A stretch of 64,000 bases of DNA. It comes from Nocardia jinanensis (GTDB lineage: Bacteria; Actinomycetota; Actinomycetes; Mycobacteriales; Mycobacteriaceae). Location of the stretch: the NCBI RefSeq assembly GCF_014645735.1, contig NZ_BMMH01000007.1, positions 1-64,000 on the forward strand. The letters run 5' to 3'. Within the stretch, counting starts at the first letter, position 1. Each line of letters begins with the position of its first letter. Below, piece by piece: positions 9,264 to 18,015 of the stretch. The position numbers and the translations under genes are program-made. The notes under the pieces were generated by a model that did no database searches, had not been told where the DNA came from, and worked only from the letters and a program-made list of their open reading frames with translations.

Positions 9264-9719
9264 TCAGCCCCTTTCGTCCTCGCCGAGTATCGTCACGGCC
9301 GCCGAGAGTTCGGCGAGCGCGGCCACGATCTCGGTCAGGCGTTCGATGCCGAGTTCGGCCACCAGCCGGGCGGCGAATTCCGCGTGCCGCGGCGTGATCC
9401 GGGCCACGGCCGCGTGTCCGGCGTCGGTGATCGCGACCAGTTTGGCCCGGCGGTGTGCCGGATTGGGCCGGTACTCCGCGAGGCCCCGGTCCACCAGCAG
9501 GTCGGCGATGCGCTGCACCCCCTGCCGGGTGACGCCCATCGCCCGGGCGATCCCGGCCACCGGAAGTGGTTCGTGCAGTACCGCGCCCAGCACCTGCCAC
9601 CAGGCGGCGGTGAGCCCGGCCGGTCCGGCCAGGTCCTCGGCGATCGCGAGGAACTGGCCGTTGAGCCGGAACGAGGTGATGGCGGCCGCGCTGAACAGCT
9701 GCTGTTCGGCGTTCTCCAC
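9264..9719 (-). CDS. MarR-family regulator
   Basis: 151 aa with a winged helix-turn-helix at about residues 30-100 (LPVAGIARAMGVTRQGVQRIADLLVDRGL, split by the wing). Flanking helices would form the dimer interface. The GTG start is 11 bp after the DJ-1 gene's stop, so the two form an operon with the regulator second. The composite palindrome over the DJ-1 start codon is its likely operator, implying autoregulation. Ligand unknown. Confidence 0.85.
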   Translation of the reverse strand: MENAEQQLFSAAAITSFRLNGQFLAIAEDLAGPAGLTAAWWQVLGAVLHEPLPVAGIARAMGVTRQGVQRIADLLVDRGLAEYRPNPAHRRAKLVAITDAGHAAVARITPRHAEFAARLVAELGIERLTEIVAALAELSAAVTILGEDERG

Positions 9720-9730
9720 GGTGCCCGTCC

Positions 9731-10366
9731 TCAGACCGCCGCCTGCCGTGCCTCGTATTCCGCGAGTACCGCGTAACCCGCCGGATCTCCGGCGCTGAAG
9801 AGGCGGTACCAGCCGTCGAGTACCTCGGGTTCGTAGATTTCCAGTGCTGCCAGTACTTCGCGCGCGAATTCGAAGGGCGCGGTGGAATTCGCGGTGATCA
9901 CTCCGCGATCGGTGACGGCCGGTTCGTCGGCGTAGTACTCGCCGCCCGCGTAGCCGCTGGCAGCGAGGAATTCGGCGATATTGCTGGTGTGCCGGCGATC
10001 ATCGAGCAGGCCGGCCCGGGCGAGGCCGAAGGTCGCGCCGCAGATAGCGGCGACCGGTACTCCGGCCGCGGCGAATTCGCGCGCCTTCTCGGCGAACGGG
10101 TCGAGTTCGCCCGTTTCCCAGCCGGTGGCACCCGGCAGGATGAGCATGGCGCTGTCGGCCGGAGTCAGCTCGGCCAGGGTGGTATCGGGGACGATCCGCA
10201 TCCCGCCCATCGTGGTGACGGGATCGGCACTCGCACCGACCGTGCGGGTGCGGTACGCGCCCGGTTCGCGATGCCAGGCGTCGTTGTTGATATGCGCGGT
10301 CGCCGCCCCCACTTCCCAGTCGGCGAGGGTGTCGTATACGGCCAGGTGCACGAGTTTCGAAGTCAT
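9731..10366 (-). CDS. DJ-1/PfpI family protein
   Basis: 211 aa, single DJ-1/PfpI domain. The nucleophile elbow AICGATFG places a conserved Cys at residue 109, with a Glu at residue 18 as the usual partner. Family members act as glyoxalases, amidases or stress chaperones, so no single activity can be assigned. It is first in an operon with the MarR gene and its start codon overlaps the putative operator, suggesting induction by the MarR ligand. Confidence 0.8.
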   Translation of the reverse strand: MTSKLVHLAVYDTLADWEVGAATAHINNDAWHREPGAYRTRTVGASADPVTTMGGMRIVPDTTLAELTPADSAMLILPGATGWETGELDPFAEKAREFAAAGVPVAAICGATFGLARAGLLDDRRHTSNIAEFLAASGYAGGEYYADEPAVTDRGVITANSTAPFEFAREVLAALEIYEPEVLDGWYRLFSAGDPAGYAVLAEYEARQAAV

Positions 10367-10400
10367 GACAACATGCTGTCAATAAGACAGTGTATTGTCA
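10366..10400. promoter_or_regulatory. composite MarR-type operator
   Basis: Two nested inverted repeats share one centre. The outer pair is TGACAA (10366-10371) with TTGTCA (10395-10400). The inner pair is CTGTC (10376-10380) with GACAG (10386-10390), spaced by AATAA. Symmetry over 35 bp at the start codon of the DJ-1 gene fits a dimeric MarR repressor. Confidence 0.65.
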
Positions 10401-10413
10401 ACATGGGCAGGAC

Positions 10414-12861
10414 TCAGAACCGCGGCGTCCCGCCCACCACCTCGGCGCGTTCCAGCACGGATATCTCGTCCGCGCTGTATCCGAGTTCGGTGAGAACCGC
10501 GTGATTGTCCTGGCCGAGCAGTGGCGCGGGGGAGCGGTGATAGCTGCCCGGCCCGGCGGAGAAGCGGGCGGGGACCGTGCTGTGCCGCGCGGACGGATTG
10601 ACCGGATGCGGGACCGCCTCGAAGAAGTTTCGATGGTGGAGTTGCGGGATCTCGCCCTGACGGTGCGGCTGGAGTACCTCGGCGACCGGGATCCCGGCAG
10701 CCCAGAGCCGGGATACGATCTCGCCGACTTCCCGGTCGGCGAACCAGGACGCGAGGTGTACGTCGATCTCGTCGTGCCGCTTGCGCCGGCCCGCGACCGT
10801 CCGCAACCCGGGGTCGGCAGCCCACACAGGCTGCTCCAGAATCTCGACGAGCGCGGCCCACTGCTCGTCGGTGGTGACGGCGAGCGCTACCCAGTTGTCG
10901 GGCCGGCCGAACTCGTCGAGTCCGGCTGCCCGGTAGAGGTTCTGTGGCGCGGCGTGCGGACCGCGGTTGCCCGTGCGTTCCAGCAGTGCGCCGTAGGCGG
11001 AATACTCGATGACCTGCTCGGCGGTGATGTTCAGCGCGGCGTCGACCATGGCCGCCTCGACCAGCACCCCCGCGCCGGTGCGGCGCCGGTGTTCGAGAGC
11101 GAGCAACAGGGCGATCAGGGCGTGCACACCGGCGTTCGGGTCGCCGAGACTATAGGGCTCCACCGGGTTCTGATCCGGATAACCGGTGCGCGCGGTGAGC
11201 CCGGAGGCGTCCTCGATCACGTAGGCGAAGGCCGGATTGTCGCGCCAGGGACCGTCGATACCGAAACCCGGCATCCGCACCATGACGGCATCCGGGCGCA
11301 GCCTACGGACAGTTTCCCAGTCGAGACCGATCTGCTCGATCACCCGGGGCGTGTAGTTCTCCACGATCACCTCGCAGGAGGCCACCAGCCGACGCAGGAT
11401 CTCGCGGCCCGCCGCGGTGCGGAAATCGACGGTGATACCGCGCTTTCCCGTGTTCAGGCCGGTGAAAATCCCCGACTTTTCCCACCACCGGTCCTCGTCG
11501 ATCGGTACGCCCGCGATGAGCCGGGTCCCGTCGGGACGCTGGGCCGATTCGACATGGATCACCTCCGCACCCTGCATGGCCAGGAAATGGGTGCAGGACG
11601 GACCCGCCCAGAACGTGGTCATATCGAGTACCCGCAGGCCTCGGAACGGAAGGGGATTCGAGGTGGCGATACCGGTCCGGGCCGGGCGGCCGGGGAATCC
11701 GGCGCTGCGGTAATGCTCGGTGTGCTCGCCCAGCCGGGGCGCCGGGGTGGGCTCGCGTAGCAGTGCGGGCAGGGTACGGAACGGTGGTCCGGGCTGGACG
11801 AAGCCGCCACGCGGATTCACGGTGAAGAAGTCGCGGGCCAGGTGCTGGTCGAATTCGGTGACATTGGCGCCGTCGGCCACTGGACTGTTCGGGATCCGGA
11901 ATGCCGTGGCCAGCTCCCGGATCTCGTCGACCTTGTGCGCCGCGAACCATTCGGCGATCTCCGCGGCCTTCTCGTTGGTGCGTTCGGTGATGGCCGGAGT
12001 CGGGTCCTCCTCGATCCATTCGGGATGCCCGACCATGACGCACAGATCGAACCACTGCTGCGCGGTACCGCAGCCGACCGCGATCAGACCGTCGGCGGCT
12101 GTGGCGACACCGGGGCGGCTCAGCCTGCGCCGGGTACGGAACGGGCGGTTCACCGTCTCGTAGAACGACACCGGATAGTAGGAGAGCCCGAGAATCTGGG
12201 TTTCCAGCATCGACAGATCGACCAGTTCGCCGGTGGCCGTGGTGAGGGCGCGCTGCCGGGCGGTGAGCAGTGCGGCCGCCGCATACGCGCCCGCGAACCA
12301 TTCCCCGGCATCCCCGCCGATATACAGCGGCGCCCGGTCGGGGGCGCCGCGGCCGAGGCCGACGATCCCACCCGACCAGGCTTGCAGGGTGAACTCGGTG
12401 GCGGGCCGCCCGGTCCACGGCCCGTCGAGACCGAACGGGGTGATCGCGGTGACCACGAGATGGGGATGGCGCTCGCGTAATGCGGCGGGCGAGTAGCCGG
12501 GGTCGCCGGCCGCTCCGGGGCCCGGTGACCAGACCACCGCGTCGGCGTTCGTCAACAGCCGGTCGAGCAGTTCGCGGTCCGCGGCGACCGCGGGATCGGC
12601 TACCACGCTGTGCGCGCCACCGGCGAGGAACTGGAAAAGCGCACCGTCCGCGCCGTTTTCGAGGATGGCGCCGGAGACCGACCGGCCACGCAGCGGGTTG
12701 CCCTCCGGTGGTTCGGCGGCGACCACCCGGGCTCCGGCATCGGCGAGGAGCTTGGCGCAGTAGGCGCCGGCGATCCCGCTCGACAGATCGACCACCACGT
12801 AGCCCGTCAGCGGCGAACTCTCCGGGGGGCCGTATCGGCCCGCGGTCCGATTCACTGTCAT
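10414..12861 (-). CDS. double-length class III (CaiB/BaiF) CoA-transferase
   Basis: 815 aa, two complete class III CoA-transferase modules in one chain. The N-module covers residues about 18-390 with its acyl-carrying Asp probably D184 (YIGGDAGEW). The C-module covers about 405-790 with D574 in SLGDPNAG. Class III enzymes move CoA between carboxylic acids and usually work as interlocked dimers, so the fusion probably folds as an intramolecular dimer. It lies downstream of a hairpin that follows the crotonase gene and is probably expressed partly by read-through. It would activate an acid intermediate of the island. Confidence 0.85.
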   Translation of the reverse strand: MTVNRTAGRYGPPESSPLTGYVVVDLSSGIAGAYCAKLLADAGARVVAAEPPEGNPLRGRSVSGAILENGADGALFQFLAGGAHSVVADPAVAADRELLDRLLTNADAVVWSPGPGAAGDPGYSPAALRERHPHLVVTAITPFGLDGPWTGRPATEFTLQAWSGGIVGLGRGAPDRAPLYIGGDAGEWFAGAYAAAALLTARQRALTTATGELVDLSMLETQILGLSYYPVSFYETVNRPFRTRRRLSRPGVATAADGLIAVGCGTAQQWFDLCVMVGHPEWIEEDPTPAITERTNEKAAEIAEWFAAHKVDEIRELATAFRIPNSPVADGANVTEFDQHLARDFFTVNPRGGFVQPGPPFRTLPALLREPTPAPRLGEHTEHYRSAGFPGRPARTGIATSNPLPFRGLRVLDMTTFWAGPSCTHFLAMQGAEVIHVESAQRPDGTRLIAGVPIDEDRWWEKSGIFTGLNTGKRGITVDFRTAAGREILRRLVASCEVIVENYTPRVIEQIGLDWETVRRLRPDAVMVRMPGFGIDGPWRDNPAFAYVIEDASGLTARTGYPDQNPVEPYSLGDPNAGVHALIALLLALEHRRRTGAGVLVEAAMVDAALNITAEQVIEYSAYGALLERTGNRGPHAAPQNLYRAAGLDEFGRPDNWVALAVTTDEQWAALVEILEQPVWAADPGLRTVAGRRKRHDEIDVHLASWFADREVGEIVSRLWAAGIPVAEVLQPHRQGEIPQLHHRNFFEAVPHPVNPSARHSTVPARFSAGPGSYHRSPAPLLGQDNHAVLTELGYSADEISVLERAEVVGGTPRF

Positions 12862-12937
12862 AACCCTCTCGATTCCTGTGCCGGGACTGCCGGCCGCGGT
12901 GGATCCGTGCGTCGGCGGGGAACCCCCCGGAGACCAC

Positions 12938-12967
12938 GCTGCACCCGCACTGTGGTGCGGGTGCAGC
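12938..12967. terminator. 13-bp perfect hairpin, TGTG loop
   Basis: GCTGCACCCGCAC at 12938-12950 and its complement at 12955-12967 lie between the crotonase stop and the CoA-transferase start on the same strand. It may attenuate rather than fully stop transcription into the CoA-transferase gene. Confidence 0.6.
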
Positions 12968-13020
12968 GCACCGGCACGCCCGGGCCGGTGTTGTCGATCC
13001 CCCGATGGGGTGCGGCCGGG

Positions 13021-14028
13021 TTATTCCGGCTTCTCGCGACCCGATTTGCTCAGCCGGAATTCCGGGGGGAACCGGCTGTCGTTGTCCTTGACCGAGTTGT
13101 TGAGTCCGCCGTCGAGGGCGTTGTCCAGCATCAGGTCGTTGTCGTCGGCGTGGATATGGCCGCCCATCGATTCGAAGAAACCGCTGAGCAGGCTGCCCAT
13201 GTACTCGCCCTGCTGCTGTTTCATGATCTCGAAGAAGACCTTCTGCATGAATACCGTGTCCGTGGGCCGGTTACGGGCGCAGGCCAGGGCGTACTTGCCG
13301 GTCTCGGCTTCGAGGTCGGCGCGGGGTACGACACTGTTGAGGAAATTGCACTCGTCCATCTCCGCCGCGGAGAACGCGCGGCCGGTGAACACCATTTCCT
13401 GGAACTTCCGCAACCCCATGGTCTGCGCCCAGGTCCACATCCGTGGACCCCAGCCGTAGTAGCGGAACGACGGATGCCCGAACAGCGCGTCGTCGGAGGA
13501 GATCACCAGGTCCGCGTCGGCGGCCTGGTAGAAGTGCCAGCCGTAGCAGTAGCCTTTGACCTCGACGATGCTGATCTTCTTGAACTCCTGCAGGCTCCGG
13601 CAGCCCGCCTGGGCGTTGGCGTACCACTGGCTGATGCTCGCGCCGTGCCGGAACGATTCCTTCGGCGGATACCGGACATCCTCGTCGGGACCGATCTTGT
13701 ATTCGCTCAGGCGTGGTCCCTGGTCGGGGTCGTTCTGCACGGCCATGAACTCACCGAGATCCGCGCCGGACCCGAAATCGTCGCCCGCGCCGCGGATCAC
13801 CAGCACCTTGACGTCATCATCGATACTCGCCCGGTGGATGAGATCGCCGTAGCGCACGCGCGCGGCCATGGTGGGCGCGTTGAGCTGATCGGGGCGGTCG
13901 AAGGTGATGGTCGCGATCCGGGTCGCGGGGTCCTTCGAATACCGGATGATCTCCTCGGCGCTCGGCTGCGCCGCGCTCCCCGCGGCTCCTTCGTCGTCGG
14001 TCCGTGCGCCGTTCGCGGGGGTGGTCAT
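13021..14028 (-). CDS. divergent crotonase (enoyl-CoA hydratase superfamily)
   Basis: 335 aa. The crotonase core spans about residues 25-250, with an oxyanion-hole segment (GAGDDFGSGADL) and the second half KGYCYGWHFYQAADADLVI. Canonical hydratases have GGG and a Glu in that second segment and another Glu in FGQPE; here they read GWHF and FGHPS, so both catalytic glutamates are absent. A C-terminal extension of about 80 residues follows. It is therefore likely a different crotonase reaction (ring cleavage, isomerisation, thioester or C-C hydrolysis). Its ATG overlaps the preceding stop by 4 nt. Confidence 0.8.
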   Translation of the reverse strand: MTTPANGARTDDEGAAGSAAQPSAEEIIRYSKDPATRIATITFDRPDQLNAPTMAARVRYGDLIHRASIDDDVKVLVIRGAGDDFGSGADLGEFMAVQNDPDQGPRLSEYKIGPDEDVRYPPKESFRHGASISQWYANAQAGCRSLQEFKKISIVEVKGYCYGWHFYQAADADLVISSDDALFGHPSFRYYGWGPRMWTWAQTMGLRKFQEMVFTGRAFSAAEMDECNFLNSVVPRADLEAETGKYALACARNRPTDTVFMQKVFFEIMKQQQGEYMGSLLSGFFESMGGHIHADDNDLMLDNALDGGLNNSVKDNDSRFPPEFRLSKSGREKPE

Positions 14029-15149
14029 CGCGGCTCCCAGTGCGGGCTCGAGGTCAGGATCTGCGGGCCGTCCTCGCCGATGAGTACGGCATCGCGTCCG
14101 AAGACGGCACCCACCCCTTCGGCCCAGACGTAACCGGTCAGCGCGAGCACCATGCCGGGCTCGAGGATCTCGGCTTCCGCGGTACGCCGCAGCGCCGGCG
14201 CGACCACCGGCGGGTCGAAACCCATGCCGAGGCCGCGCGCGACCGGCATGACCGGTAGCGGCTCACCTGCGGCGAGATAGGCGTCGAGCAGACCGGCCGC
14301 GGGCGCACCCGGCCGACATGCCTGGAGGAGACTGTCCCACAGTCGGTTCCAGCGGCCGTAGAGTTTTCCGGTCGCCGGTGTCACCGCGCCGACCGGCCAG
14401 GTGCGCCCGACCTCACCGATGTATCCGTCGGCCAGGACTCCGGAGGAGAAGGCGACCAGATCGCCCTCCTGGACCCGCCGGTCCGCGGTCGCCCGCCGCC
14501 ACGGATGATCGCGAGCGGTCACCCAGGCCGCATCCTGGGTCGCGGGGGTGCTCACACCGCCCGCGGCGCAGGCTTCCAGCAGCACACCGGCCAGCCCCTG
14601 TTCGGAGACCCCGGGTGCGAGTTCGGCCAGGCCGGCGGCGAGACCCTGTTCGGCGACCCGCAGGCCGGCGCGCATGGTCGCGATCTCGTCCGCGGTCTTG
14701 ACCCGCCGGGCCGCCCGGAAGGCGAGTTCGCCGTCGACGATCTCGGCATTCGGGAACGCGGTGGGCAGCAGCTCGGCGAAACCGGGCGAGAGCGCGTCGG
14801 TGCCCACCCGCCGGGCATCGGCCGCACCTGCTATCTCGCGCAGCACCGCGACGAGATTGCGGGGATCCCACATGGTCTCGTACAGATTGTCGTGCGGGAT
14901 GTCCTCGGGGATGCCCTCGTCCCAGGTGCTGTGCAGGTGGACCGCTCCGGTCCTCCGCACGATCAGGGCCACCGGGCCGAACGGCCGGGTCCCCGCCACC
15001 CACAGTTGGGGCGCGCCGGACAGATAGCGGGCGTTGGCCTGCCGTCCGGCGATCAGTACATCGAGGTCGTGGGCTCGCATCTGTGCCAGCACGCGCTCGC
15101 GGCGTCCCACCCGCAGCGCGCGATCGTCCGGCAGGATCTCAGTCGCCAT
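14025..15149 (-). CDS. M24 (pita-bread) protein lacking metal ligands
   Basis: 374 aa, N-terminal creatinase/prolidase-type domain (about 1-145) and M24 fold (about 150-370). All five metal-ligand positions look substituted: the DxG Asp is S235, the second Asp is E246, the GHGIG His is L307 (GLGMG), the EP Glu is T338, and the last Glu is D353. It is thus probably a pseudoenzyme. The start at 15149 overlaps the stop of the intact M24 gene by 11 nt; an in-frame ATG lies 9 nt further up. Tight coupling suggests a heteromer with its neighbour. Confidence 0.8.
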   Translation of the reverse strand: MATEILPDDRALRVGRRERVLAQMRAHDLDVLIAGRQANARYLSGAPQLWVAGTRPFGPVALIVRRTGAVHLHSTWDEGIPEDIPHDNLYETMWDPRNLVAVLREIAGAADARRVGTDALSPGFAELLPTAFPNAEIVDGELAFRAARRVKTADEIATMRAGLRVAEQGLAAGLAELAPGVSEQGLAGVLLEACAAGGVSTPATQDAAWVTARDHPWRRATADRRVQEGDLVAFSSGVLADGYIGEVGRTWPVGAVTPATGKLYGRWNRLWDSLLQACRPGAPAAGLLDAYLAAGEPLPVMPVARGLGMGFDPPVVAPALRRTAEAEILEPGMVLALTGYVWAEGVGAVFGRDAVLIGEDGPQILTSSPHWEPR

Positions 15150-16374
15150 AGGGGGCATAGGTGTAGTCGGTGAGAGGCTTGAAGCCTCCTTCGGTAACCA
15201 CCACGATCTCCTCACTGCGGTAGCCGCCGGTGCCGTCCTCCCACACCACGGGTTCGAGGACCAGCACCATGCCGGGTCGGAGCACGAAGTTCTCGTCGAA
15301 TTCGGCGCCGAGGTCGGTACCGATCATCGGCACCTCCGCGGCGCTCACGCCGATACCGTGCGAGATGTAGAAATGCGGGAGCCAGGGACGCTGCCCGCCG
15401 GCCGCCGCGGTGGCCGCGGCGCCGAGCTGGGCCGCGGTGGCGCCGGGGCGGATCTGCGCGAGGACCGCGTCCAGGATCTCCCGCCATTCGCGGTACTGCG
15501 CCTGCTGGCGCGGTGCCGGGTCCTGGCCGACTATCCAGGTACGGCCGAAATCCGAGCAGTAGCCGTTGTAGGTGATCGAGACATCGGTCCACAGCACATC
15601 ACCGGCCGCGAGCTCCCGTTCGGTGGTGAGCAGCGGCAGCGCGAGATCGCCGTGCTTGGTCCACACTCCGTCGGCTTTGGTCGCCGGCATGACCTGCCAG
15701 ATGGCGTCCAGCATGGTGGCGGTCGCGCCGAGTTCGAACGCGCGCCGGACGAATCGTGCGGACAGGTCGATCTGACGCTGTCCGGGCGCCAGCGAGGTGT
15801 GGATATCGACGATCGCCTCCTCGGTGATCCGGCAGGCCTTGCGGATACAGGAGAGTTCGTCGGGTGTCTTGATCAGTTTGGCCGGTCCGATGACCGCGGC
15901 CGCGTCCACCGGTTTCCCGCCCGGGAAGAGCCGGTCGCGGGCCCGCAGCATCGCACCGGTGTACTCGTCGACCGCGAAAGTCGATCCGGCCGGCACCAGA
16001 TCGGCCAGGATGCGCGCGAAATCCGCGACACCCTCGTCGAATTCGAGGTACACCGGCGAATGCAGATGGTCGTCGGGCAGCTCGGATTCCGCCGCCGCGC
16101 CGGCCCGGAAGGGCAGGAACAGATGCGGCCATTCGTCGTCCGCGGTGACCACCGCGACCGGCCGTTCGACATGGGCCAGGCCGGCGTCGCCGAGCGGCCA
16201 GTTGGCACCGGTCGCGTAGACGACATTGTTGTTCAGCAGCAGAATCGCCGCGTCCACACCGCGCTCGGCCATCGCCGAACGCAGACGGGCCCCGGTCTCC
16301 CGGCGCATCCGGGCCCGGTCGGGAAGATCGGGTATATCGATCGCCGCGGTGGTCGCGGCGGAGAGTGCGGTCAT
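15139..16374 (-). CDS. M24 family metallopeptidase / creatinase-like, intact
   Basis: 411 aa with an N-terminal non-catalytic domain and C-terminal M24 domain. Metal ligands are present: D264 (TDVS), D275 (CSDFGRTW), H339 (ISHGIG), E374 (LEP) and a Glu of the RSEE pair at 388-389. M24 proteins include Xaa-Pro aminopeptidase, prolidase and creatinase (C-N hydrolysis), and in a catabolic operon a non-peptide C-N or similar substrate is as likely as a peptide. It is between the amidohydrolase and the degenerate paralogue in one operon. Confidence 0.85.
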   Translation of the reverse strand: MTALSAATTAAIDIPDLPDRARMRRETGARLRSAMAERGVDAAILLLNNNVVYATGANWPLGDAGLAHVERPVAVVTADDEWPHLFLPFRAGAAAESELPDDHLHSPVYLEFDEGVADFARILADLVPAGSTFAVDEYTGAMLRARDRLFPGGKPVDAAAVIGPAKLIKTPDELSCIRKACRITEEAIVDIHTSLAPGQRQIDLSARFVRRAFELGATATMLDAIWQVMPATKADGVWTKHGDLALPLLTTERELAAGDVLWTDVSITYNGYCSDFGRTWIVGQDPAPRQQAQYREWREILDAVLAQIRPGATAAQLGAAATAAAGGQRPWLPHFYISHGIGVSAAEVPMIGTDLGAEFDENFVLRPGMVLVLEPVVWEDGTGGYRSEEIVVVTEGGFKPLTDYTYAPYGD

Positions 16375-16401
16375 CGCAACAGATCCTTCTCGCCCTCGGC
16401 G

Positions 16402-17583
16402 CTACAGCCCGGCCTGTACACCCAGGAAGTCCTTGATGTTTCCGCTCACGATGCGGGCGGCATCCTCCGGGCCGACGGCCGCCACGACCGCGGCCAGCGA
16501 CTGCTCCGAGTAGCCGAATGTGCTCTCGTTGTGCGGATAGTCCGAGGACCACATCACCCGGTCCACCCCGATCTGGTCGATGATGGCCAGGCCGAGCGGG
16601 TCGACCATGAACGAGGCGCGCATATGGTTCTGCCAGTAATGGCGCACCTCGTGTTCGACCGGGCGGTTGTACATGTGCCGGTAGGAGGCGTTCATATGCT
16701 CGGCGTCCTGCAGCGCCGAGGCGACCCAGTTGATCCCGCCCTCGAACCAGCCGATCTGCAGGCCCGGATGCCGGTCGATGATGCCGCTGAACAGATACTT
16801 GGAGAACAGCTCCCGGAACGGGGCCACATTGTGCATCATGCCGACGACGACGCTGTTCACCTCGCACGGCGCCGACAGCGGCGATTCGCCGATATGGTGC
16901 GAGACCGGTACGCCGGATTCCTCGATGGCGTCCCAGACGCCGATCATCTCGGTGCTGCCGTAGTCGATGACATTGCCGTCGTCGTCCTTGCCGGCCGATA
17001 GTGGCAGCAGGAATGTTCTGAGGCCCAGTGCCTTCAGCTCGGTCAGGGTCCGGCGCGCCCCGTCGGCGTCCCACCAGTTGATCAATCCGACACCGTACAA
17101 CTTCCCGCCGGAACGTTCCTGCACCTCGGCGATGTACTCGTTGTAGATGCGGAAACAGCGCTCGCGGACCGCCTTGTCCGGGTAGAAGAGCAGGGCCAGC
17201 AGCGAATTGGGGAACGCCAGTTCCCTGTCGATACCGTCGGCGCGCAGATCCGCCACCCGGGCCTCGAGGTTCGTGCTACCCGAACCGTCGAGCGGGTCGT
17301 ACTGCATCAGTACCCGGCTGAAATCGCCGGGCAGGAACGATTTGCCCTTGCGCCCGATCTGGTAGGCCCCGTCCTCGTACCACACTCGGGGTGCCTTGTC
17401 CCGGAGCTCCTCGGGGAAGCGTTCGTAGAAGATATCGTCGGCGAGGGAGATGTGGTTGTCGGCGGAGAAGACCTCGGTGCCGGTGGGGAGTCCGAGTGTG
17501 CCCTCGGCGTGGCCCCGGCGATCCTTCGGCGGACCGAAACCCTGTGGCGGGTAGAGCTGGGCACTGCTGGGCGAAGTCGGCAT
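16402..17583 (-). CDS. amidohydrolase family 2 protein (ACMSD-like)
   Basis: 393 aa TIM-barrel metallohydrolase of the amidohydrolase_2 family. It has a DNH motif at residues 42-44 (in place of HxH), HH near the middle (VPVSHHIGES) and SSDYPHNE near the C-terminus. Relatives act as non-oxidative decarboxylases or hydrolyse meta-cleavage products, using one divalent metal. First gene of the leftward operon, with GGAGGG 6 nt before the ATG. The operator-like palindrome at 17825 and the TetR gene lie upstream. Confidence 0.85.
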   Translation of the reverse strand: MPTSPSSAQLYPPQGFGPPKDRRGHAEGTLGLPTGTEVFSADNHISLADDIFYERFPEELRDKAPRVWYEDGAYQIGRKGKSFLPGDFSRVLMQYDPLDGSGSTNLEARVADLRADGIDRELAFPNSLLALLFYPDKAVRERCFRIYNEYIAEVQERSGGKLYGVGLINWWDADGARRTLTELKALGLRTFLLPLSAGKDDDGNVIDYGSTEMIGVWDAIEESGVPVSHHIGESPLSAPCEVNSVVVGMMHNVAPFRELFSKYLFSGIIDRHPGLQIGWFEGGINWVASALQDAEHMNASYRHMYNRPVEHEVRHYWQNHMRASFMVDPLGLAIIDQIGVDRVMWSSDYPHNESTFGYSEQSLAAVVAAVGPEDAARIVSGNIKDFLGVQAGL

Positions 17584-17824
17584 CGTGACCCTCCAATGGA
17601 TCGTTTGATTCGCGAATTTGCCGTCGGCGGTCGTGGCCCCGGGCGGCCGCTGCCGTCACCGTGTTATGCCGATTCCGTATGAATTGCTGCGCAAACGGAT
17701 CGGCGGTGCGTGCGGCCGGATATCGGGTGGTGGCCCGCCAAGCTGAAAACGACATTGTCACAAAGCGAGAGTGACGTTCTATGAGATAGTGGCGATTTAT
17801 GCGTTCTTCTGCGGCTAGGGCTGC

Positions 17825-17839
17825 GAGAATGATATTTTC
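17825..17839. promoter_or_regulatory. operator site A, GAGAAT-GAT-ATTTTC
   Basis: A 6-3-6 palindrome with one mismatch, matching the perfect copies at 30723 and 44484. It lies between the amidohydrolase operon and the TetR gene. Confidence 0.5.
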
Positions 17840-17970
17840 ATCAGAGGTTCACGCCGGGTGCCGCGAGTATTGCGCGGGGGCGGATTTCGGGTCTGTGATG
17901 GCCGCGATCCGCGCGTGAAGACCCGTTGCCGGGGCAACTTCCCTGTAACCCTTGTCACAGGATCGAAACC

Positions 17971-17994
17971 AACCTACTGTGTGTTCACTAGGTT
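17971..17994. promoter_or_regulatory. 24-bp palindrome before TetR gene
   Basis: AACCTA and TAGGTT (exact complements) flank 12 bp, with an additional T-A pair inside. It sits 21 bp before the TetR start codon, a normal place for an autoregulatory TetR operator. Confidence 0.5.
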
Positions 17995-18015
17995 TGTCAG
18001 ATCGGGGTTCGGACC

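Larger units (their letters stand above)
17584..18015. other. divergent control region, amidohydrolase operon / TetR
   Basis: 432 bp without a gene, separating the leftward operon from the TetR gene. It is A/T-richer than its surroundings near 17740-17840. It holds the GAGAAT-type site (17825-17839) and a 24-bp palindrome (17971-17994), listed separately. Confidence 0.6.
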
